Source of the DNA: JBBRGG01 sp038240875
GTDB lineage: Bacteria; Planctomycetota; Phycisphaerae; Phycisphaerales; UBA1924
Assembly: GCA_038240875.1 (NCBI GenBank)
Contig: JBBRGG010000029.1
Location: 1 to 20,171, forward strand
DNA: 20,171 nucleotides
Reading direction: 5' to 3'
In this document: positions 15,955 to 20,171 of the stretch, piece by piece
Layout: every line of letters begins with the position of its first letter
How positions within the stretch are numbered: position 1 is the stretch's first letter
Notes under the pieces: generated by a model
Seen by the model: only the letters and a program-made list of their open reading frames with translations
The model's database searches: none
What the model was told of the DNA's origin: nothing
Position numbers and translations under genes: made by a program

Positions 15955-17145
15955 TCATCGAACCTCGGCCACGCCCCTACCCAGGCCGCTCGCACCAACT
16001 TCTATACCAACTCTCGCGCCCGCTTCTGCCGCTACTTCCGCGACGACTTCTTTCACCGCCACTATCGCCCGATCAATCATCGGCGCATTTACATCAAGGT
16101 GCGTCACCATGCGAACGCGTCCTTGCGTGTTTGGCAGCGCGAGCACGTTCTTGACTTTTAACCGCTTGCACAATTCCGCCGCATCAATCCCAAGTTCCGC
16201 CAGCACATTCACAAATACGATATTCGTCTCAACCGCATCAACCGTCAACCCTCGCACCGTCATAATCCCCGCAGCCAATTGCTTGGCGTTCGCGTGATCC
16301 TCAACGATTCGCGCCCGATGATTATCAATCGCGTACAGCGCCGCCGCCGCGAGCACGCCTGATTGCCGCATCGCACCGCCAAACATCTTGCGAAAACGAT
16401 GCACCCGCGCGATCGTCGCGCTATCGCCGACGACGGCGGACCCCGCTGGCGCGCCAAGCCCTTTGCTAAAGCAGCACGAAACCGTGTCAAAGTGCCTGGC
16501 ATATTCCTTCGCCGCTATCCCCGTCGCGGCACACGCGTTCCATATCCGCGCCCCATCCATGTGCGTCCGCAAGCCCTTATTTCGCGCGACCTTTGTCACG
16601 GCTTCAACCTCTTCAATCGGCCACACCGCCCCGCCGCCACGGTTCTGTGTGTTTTCAACAATCAGCAATCGCGACCGCGGCGCATGAATCGAATCCGCCC
16701 GCCATCCTGCCGCTACATCTCGTGCGGTAAACATGCCTCGCTCGCCACGCAACGGATGCACCATCACACCCGACAACGCCGCAGGCGAACCCGTCTCATA
16801 GTGAATGATGTGGCTGTCTTCGTGCGCGATGATCTCATCGCCTGGCTCGGTATGCGCTCGTATCGCCGTCTGGTTTGCCATCGTCCCCGTCGGCACAAAG
16901 CACGCGGCTTGCTTCCCCATGATCTCCGCGATCCGCTCTTGCAAACGAATCACCGTTGGATCATCGCCCAGCACGTCATCGCCCACTTCCGCGTGCGACA
17001 TCACCACACGCATCGCGCTCGTCGGCTTGGTCACTGTGTCGGATCGAAGGTCGATGATCGACGCAAACCCATCGGCTTGTGCTTTCTGGTTTGCATTCGC
17101 CTTTATGTTCGTGCCCAAGTCAGAAGACTGTCCTGTGTGTGCCAT
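15955..17145 (-). CDS. ltaE: Low-specificity L-threonine aldolase
   Basis: A PLP fold-type I enzyme that cleaves L-threonine or L-allo-threonine to glycine and acetaldehyde, with wide beta-hydroxy amino acid tolerance. Numbered from Met at 17145 (396 residues), it has the family opening IDLRSDTVTKPT near 31-42, the GDDVLGDDPTV block near 55-65, FVPTGTMANQ, the aromatic-equivalent HEDSHI region, HMDGARIWN with PLP-nitrogen Asp197, and CCFSKGLGAPAGS with PLP-binding Lys228. The C-terminal small domain follows and ends in an Ala/Gly/Val-rich tail. The frame extends to a GTG at 17166, but the ATG at 17145 is preferred on codon grounds; neither has a convincing Shine-Dalgarno site. It lies between pspC-like and M24 genes with short gaps. 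I see no functional link with the envelope genes upstream beyond the shared transcript. Confidence 0.93.
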   Translation of the reverse strand: MAHTGQSSDLGTNIKANANQKAQADGFASIIDLRSDTVTKPTSAMRVVMSHAEVGDDVLGDDPTVIRLQERIAEIMGKQAACFVPTGTMANQTAIRAHTEPGDEIIAHEDSHIIHYETGSPAALSGVMVHPLRGERGMFTARDVAAGWRADSIHAPRSRLLIVENTQNRGGGAVWPIEEVEAVTKVARNKGLRTHMDGARIWNACAATGIAAKEYARHFDTVSCCFSKGLGAPAGSAVVGDSATIARVHRFRKMFGGAMRQSGVLAAAALYAIDNHRARIVEDHANAKQLAAGIMTVRGLTVDAVETNIVFVNVLAELGIDAAELCKRLKVKNVLALPNTQGRVRMVTHLDVNAPMIDRAIVAVKEVVAEVAAEAGARVGIEVGASGLGRGVAEVR

Positions 17146-17203
17146 GCAACGAGCATAGTGCACCACCTTTCAGCCCACTCCACTTCGACCTACTCCGGCC
17201 CAC

Positions 17204-17386
17204 CTACTTCCTCGGAATCACGATCCACAAGATCAAGTACACAAGAATCCCAGGAAATGCCGCCGATACGAGCGAAAGCACGATGAACAAGATCCGGACC
17301 CACATCGGGCTCCAACCGAGCCAGTCGGCAAATCCGCCACATACTCCCGCGATCATCCGATGTTGTGAAGAAAGTTTCAATGGCAT
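17204..17386 (-). CDS. Small PspC-domain membrane protein
   Basis: A 60-residue protein consisting of one PspC domain. The pattern RMIAGVCGGFADWLGWSPMWVR at 10-31 (basic start, GVCGGxAxxLG, then xxxVR) is the family signature. One transmembrane stretch from about 32 to 57 ends in WIVIPRK, as in other PspC domains. PspC of E. coli is an inner-membrane part of the phage-shock envelope-stress response, but stand-alone small PspC proteins are widespread and mostly uncharacterised, so only a general envelope role is inferred. No pspA, pspB or pspF is in the window. The frame extends ten codons to a TTG at 17416. The ATG at 17386 is preferred because AAAGAG at 17393-17398 sits 6 bases before it. 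Second gene of the - strand operon. Confidence 0.88.
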   Translation of the reverse strand: MPLKLSSQHRMIAGVCGGFADWLGWSPMWVRILFIVLSLVSAAFPGILVYLILWIVIPRK

Positions 17387-17454
17387 AGGTAACTCTTTGG
17401 GCAAAGCAGTAGCCAAGTTTCTTACCGTTCAACCTCTCGCTCCCAAGCCAAACC

Positions 17455-18351
17455 TCACCGCTCATCGCTGATCTTCGCCGAAAACGCGCCCGTGCCGATC
17501 TGCTTGGCGACATCTCGCGCCGCTTGCTGCGTTGAATATTGCCCAACTCGCACGGCGAACAGCTTGTTTCCACTTTTGTCCGTTCGCTCGACCACACGCG
17601 TCGTGCCGAAATTCGTCAATTGATTTGCTCGCCGCTGCGCATCGCGAAGCGACCCATACGCGCCCGCCTGCACCGTGAAATCACCCGCCCCAGGCGTGGG
17701 CTTCCCGGTAATCGGCCCCGGCTTCAAAGGCGGCGGTCCCTGCCCCGCCAACCTGTCATTGATAATCATCCGCAATGAAGCGTCCTTCTCTACCAACTCC
17801 TTCGCACGTTGCCACGCCGCCTTCGACTCCTGCGTGCGGTTCAATGCTCGCAGCGAGTCACCCGCATACATCGAAGCCCGCGCCGCGTCATCGCCCTTGA
17901 GCCTGCGCGACGCCAACTCCAGCAGCCGTGCCGCTTCTTCATGCTTGTTCGCATCCGAAGACAAGAGCCCCACCGCCGCAGCGGCTCGTCCTTGAATCGT
18001 CGGGTCCGAGTTCGTAATCAAAGGCCTCAACCACCGATCCGCATCCGCGTTCCGATCCAATGACCGCGCCGACAAACCAGCGATCAAGGCCGCCTGATCG
18101 CGATTCTTTCCGCGCTGCGAACCCGCAATCTTCGACGCCTGATCATACGCGTCAGCGTACCGCCCCTTGGCGTACGCTTGCTCATACGAATCCCCACTAG
18201 TGCCACCTGAAGCATTGTTCAATGCGCACCCAGGCAACAATGCAGCCGCGATCAATACGCATGCAAGCACGATCAGCGCACGCGTAATAATGCTACGCTG
18301 CAGCAACCAGTCTGCTCGCCCAATCTGTTTATTGCGAATAAACCGATCCAT
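17455..18351 (-). CDS. SPOR-domain lipoprotein with TPR-like repeats
   Basis: 298 residues. The N-terminus has a basic stretch, a hydrophobic segment at about 23-40 and a lipobox LLPGC with Cys42, so it should be a lipoprotein. Residues about 55-200 are helical repeats resembling TPRs: YEQAYAKGRYADAYDQASKI, AALIAGLSARSLDRNADADRWL, and EEAARLLELASRRL. A Pro/Gly linker (205-222) leads to a C-terminal SPOR domain at 223-296: FTVQAGAYGSLRDAQRRANQL, then KLFAVRVGQYSTQQAARDVAKQI. SPOR domains bind glycan strands lacking stem peptides at division sites. That suggests a role in cell division or wall turnover, with the repeats recruiting partners. The ATG start has GGAG (18358-18361 on the + strand) 6 bases before it. 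It is the first gene of the - strand operon, ahead of pspC-like, ltaE and M24 genes. Confidence 0.9.
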   Translation of the reverse strand: MDRFIRNKQIGRADWLLQRSIITRALIVLACVLIAAALLPGCALNNASGGTSGDSYEQAYAKGRYADAYDQASKIAGSQRGKNRDQAALIAGLSARSLDRNADADRWLRPLITNSDPTIQGRAAAAVGLLSSDANKHEEAARLLELASRRLKGDDAARASMYAGDSLRALNRTQESKAAWQRAKELVEKDASLRMIINDRLAGQGPPPLKPGPITGKPTPGAGDFTVQAGAYGSLRDAQRRANQLTNFGTTRVVERTDKSGNKLFAVRVGQYSTQQAARDVAKQIGTGAFSAKISDER

Positions 18352-18516
18352 GGTCTACTCCGATTCTCTGTGCGAATCCTTCGCGTTTCTATCTACCGAG
18401 CCAAAGCTCATTCATAGCCCAATCACGAGTCCAGACAAACCTCCTGCCATCGCGAAAAACCTACACTCGTGCCCGATACTCTAATAGTACCTACTAATCA
18501 TCGGCCCATCAGGCCA

Positions 18517-18578
18517 GCTTTCTTCAAGCACGGCTTTCTTCAAGCACGGCTTTCTCCGGTCCGCTTTCTTCAAGAACG
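18517..18578 (+). repeat. Tandem direct repeat, 16-base unit, about four copies
   Basis: GCTTTCTTCAAGCACG occurs exactly twice head to tail (18517-18532 and 18533-18548). A degenerate 14-base copy GCTTTCTCCGGTCC follows (18549-18562), then a one-mismatch copy GCTTTCTTCAAGAACG (18563-18578). It lies in the presumed leader of the ligase gene. It could be a slippage product, a regulator-binding array or an element repeated elsewhere in the genome. Confidence 0.85.
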
Positions 18579-18615
18579 CCGCCTTCTAATGTATTAGCAT
18601 ACTCAGCCAAGGCGG

Positions 18616-18651
18616 ACCCGCCCGCCATCCTGTTACCCGCCCGCCATCCTG
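18616..18651 (+). repeat. Direct repeat of 17 bases, two copies
   Basis: ACCCGCCCGCCATCCTG occurs at 18616-18632 and again exactly at 18635-18651, separated by TT (period 19). GGCGG at 18611-18615 can pair with CCGCC at 18622-18626 around the first copy, and alternatively with the second copy, so two mutually exclusive hairpins are possible just before the ligase ribosome binding site. Confidence 0.85.
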
Positions 18652-18682
18652 CCATCCACTTCGCCTTTACTTTGTCTCCACC

Positions 18683-18687
18683 GGAGG
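18683..18687 (+). promoter_or_regulatory. Ribosome binding site fixing the GTG start of the ligase
   Basis: A consensus GGAGG stands 5 bases before the GTG at 18693. The frame contains no ATG before the conserved region begins, so this site decides the start. Confidence 0.75.
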
Positions 18688-18692
18688 TTCTC

Positions 18693-20171
18693 GTGTCTGT
18701 TCATTGGCCGATCATCTGGCGTTGCCTTTCCAATCCTCGTCGCGTCGCCATCGTCGACGACCGCCGCTCGTACAAATCTATCGAGCTCCTCGTCGCCGCG
18801 ACCCACCTCGCCGCTCACCTCGCGCCCAAAGTCAAAAGCCAAACCGTCGGCATTCTCATACCCGCCAGCGGCGGATTCCCCATCGCCGCCCTCGCCGCCT
18901 GGATGCTCGGCAAAACTATCGTCCCCCTCAACTTCCTCCTCAAACAAGAAGAGCTTCAATACGTCATCGACGACTGCGGATGCGACACCATCATCGCCGT
19001 CAAACCACTCCTTGATCATATGGGTTTCGCCCCCAAAGGCCCCGAAATCCTGTTGCTCGACACCTTCTCCTTCGCCGGAGTCCCCGAGCCCGTTTGGCCC
19101 GCCTCCGCTGCCGACGACGATCTCGCTGTCATCCTTTACACCTCCGGCACCAGCGGCAAGCCCAAAGGCGTCATGCTCACCCATGGCAACATCGGCGCCA
19201 ATGTCAATCAAGTCCGCGAATGGGCCAACATTACTACCGCCGACACACTCTTCGGCGTCCTCCCTCAGTTCCACTCCTTCGGCTTGACCGTCATGACCAT
19301 CCTCCCCCTGACCTATGGCATCAAGGTCATCTACGCCGCTCGCTTCCTCCCGCCACGCATCATCAAACAATTGCGCGAGTTCCGCCCCACCATCTTCATC
19401 GGCATCCCCTCCATGTATAACGCCCTCCTTTCATCCAAAGACGGAGCCCCCGACGATTTCAAGTCTCTCCGCTACACCGTTTCCGGCGGCGAGCCCCTCC
19501 CCGACGCCGTCTTTACCAAGTTTCGCGAACGCTTTAACGTTCTCATCAACGAAGGCTATGGCCTCACCGAAACCAGCCCTGTCAGCAACTGGTGCAGGCC
19601 TCACGAGTTCCGCCAACACTCCGTCGGCCGCGCACTCCCAGGCATCGAACAACGCATCGCCGACCCCGCCACCAACACCCCATTGCCCATCAACACCGAT
19701 GGCGAAGTCCAGATGCGTGGCCCAAACATCATGTCCGGCTACTACCGTCTCCCCCAGGAAACCGCCAAAGTCTTCACCCCCGACGGCTTCTTCCGCACCG
19801 GCGACATTGGCCGCATCGACGACGAAGGCCACCTCTACATCACCGGCCGCATCAAAGAAATGCTCATCATCGGCGGTGAAAACGTCTTCCCACGCGAGAT
19901 CGAAGAAGTCCTCAACCGCCATCCACTGGTAAAAGCCGCAGGCGTCATCGGCAAGAACGACCCAATGCGTGGCGAAGTCCCCGTCGCCTTCATTGAGTTG
20001 AACGAGCCCCCCACCCCAACTTCAACCCCACCCGACGCCGAAGCGATCCAATCCACACTCAAAGGCTACTGTCGCGAACACCTCGCAGGGTACAAAGTCC
20101 CCCACGAAATCCGTGTCCTCGAAGCCCTCCCCCGCAACCCCACGGGCAAAATCATGCGCCGCGAGTTAAAG
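18693..20171 (+). CDS. AMP-binding acyl-CoA/acyl-acid ligase (cut by right edge)
   Basis: An ANL-superfamily adenylate-forming enzyme, probably a long-chain acyl-CoA synthetase or acyl-ACP ligase: ATP plus a fatty acid gives acyl-AMP, then a thioester. 493 codons are visible from a GTG start, with no stop before the edge. Motifs: P-loop A3 YTSGTSGKPKG at 149-159, PQFHSFG (a short A4-like segment), YGLTETSP (A5) at 289-296, TGDIG with ATP-ribose-binding Asp371, the hinge-region GRIKEMLIIGGENVFPREIE, and the C-terminal PTGKIMRRE with catalytic Lys486. That lysine normally lies within a few tens of residues of the end, so the gene is nearly complete. The N-terminus is short for the family. Codons end in C very often, unlike the left-hand genes. 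It is divergent from the SPOR operon. The substrate cannot be told from sequence. Confidence 0.92.
   Translation, partial: MSVHWPIIWRCLSNPRRVAIVDDRRSYKSIELLVAATHLAAHLAPKVKSQTVGILIPASGGFPIAALAAWMLGKTIVPLNFLLKQEELQYVIDDCGCDTIIAVKPLLDHMGFAPKGPEILLLDTFSFAGVPEPVWPASAADDDLAVILYTSGTSGKPKGVMLTHGNIGANVNQVREWANITTADTLFGVLPQFHSFGLTVMTILPLTYGIKVIYAARFLPPRIIKQLREFRPTIFIGIPSMYNALLSSKDGAPDDFKSLRYTVSGGEPLPDAVFTKFRERFNVLINEGYGLTETSPVSNWCRPHEFRQHSVGRALPGIEQRIADPATNTPLPINTDGEVQMRGPNIMSGYYRLPQETAKVFTPDGFFRTGDIGRIDDEGHLYITGRIKEMLIIGGENVFPREIEEVLNRHPLVKAAGVIGKNDPMRGEVPVAFIELNEPPTPTSTPPDAEAIQSTLKGYCREHLAGYKVPHEIRVLEALPRNPTGKIMRRELK

Larger units (their letters stand above)
18352..18692. promoter_or_regulatory. Divergent intergenic region with direct repeats
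   Basis: A 341-base stretch without a gene, between the SPOR lipoprotein (-) and the AMP-binding ligase (+). It should hold both promoters. The middle is AT-rich around 18480-18500 (CTAATAGTACCTACTAATC, containing the short inverted repeat TAGTACCTACTA at 18485-18496), followed by two groups of direct repeats at 18517-18578 and 18616-18651 and the ligase ribosome binding site. The ligase frame is open back to a TAA at 18495 but contains no ATG, so I read this part as an untranslated leader. I cannot assign definite promoter boxes. Confidence 0.45.

Noticed and set aside
16363..17286. + strand open frame of 307 codons, very Arg/His-rich
   Set aside because: It is antisense to threonine aldolase and part of the PspC gene, both of which have clear family motifs. 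The Arg/His/Pro excess is typical of a shadow frame.
18586..18597. CTAATGTATTAG palindrome considered as part of a dif recombination site, in view of the skew reversal
   Set aside because: dif needs two 11-base Xer arms around a 6-base centre. Here the centre is 2 bases, and the flanks do not resemble known Xer arms.
18633..19370. Long - strand open frame (about 245 codons, Asp/Glu/Gly-rich) opposite the ligase
   Set aside because: It lies antisense to the ligase P-loop region. Its acidic, repetitive composition is what the complement of C-ending codons gives. The + strand protein has full family motifs.
19431..19922. Second - strand open frame (about 163 codons) opposite the ligase
   Set aside because: Same cause: complementary-strand shadow of a gene with heavily C-ending codons, with no recognisable motif.

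Overview
The window looks like chromosome from a Gram-negative-type bacterium of the Planctomycetota, probably class Phycisphaerae. This is inferred from gene content and style only: an lpxB gene (so an LPS-bearing outer membrane), a SPOR-domain lipoprotein, a periplasmic CPFV-type redoxin, long low-complexity N-terminal extensions, moderately high GC, frequent weak or absent Shine-Dalgarno sites, and several probable GTG starts. I see no rRNA, tRNA, CRISPR array, insertion sequence or phage gene. Nearly every gene is a recognisable housekeeping type.

Left part (1-6204). The end of a cut gene is followed by an exported thioredoxin-fold protein and an unknown two-helix membrane protein, all on the + strand. 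Facing them on the - strand are a two-component pair and lpxB, in the order histidine kinase, response regulator, lpxB. The regulator is a REC domain fused to a Cro/CI (XRE) type DNA-binding domain, which is an uncommon output domain.

Middle (6262-14690, + strand). rsmB, an addB-like gene and addA form a probable operon. RsmB methylates 16S rRNA. The AddA/AddB pair is a double-strand-break processing helicase-nuclease. Both AddA and AddB keep PD-(D/E)XK nuclease residues, and addB and addA overlap at TGATG.

Right part. A compact - strand operon runs leftward from 18351 to 14751: SPOR/TPR-like lipoprotein, a 60-residue PspC protein, threonine aldolase and an M24 metallopeptidase, with gaps of 28 to about 70 bases. 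Divergent from it, after a 341-base intergenic region with two sets of tandem direct repeats, is a GTG-started AMP-binding acyl-CoA/acyl-acid ligase that runs to the right edge.

No obviously new multi-gene system is visible. The most interesting large-scale signal is a GC-skew reversal. The + strand is G-rich on the left and C-rich on the right whichever strand the genes are on, which is the polarity expected at a replication terminus. Other points worth checking are the REC-XRE regulator, the AddB without the iron-sulphur cysteine signature, the repeated leader of the ligase, and an exact match to a cDNA-library EcoRI adaptor between the kinase and regulator genes.
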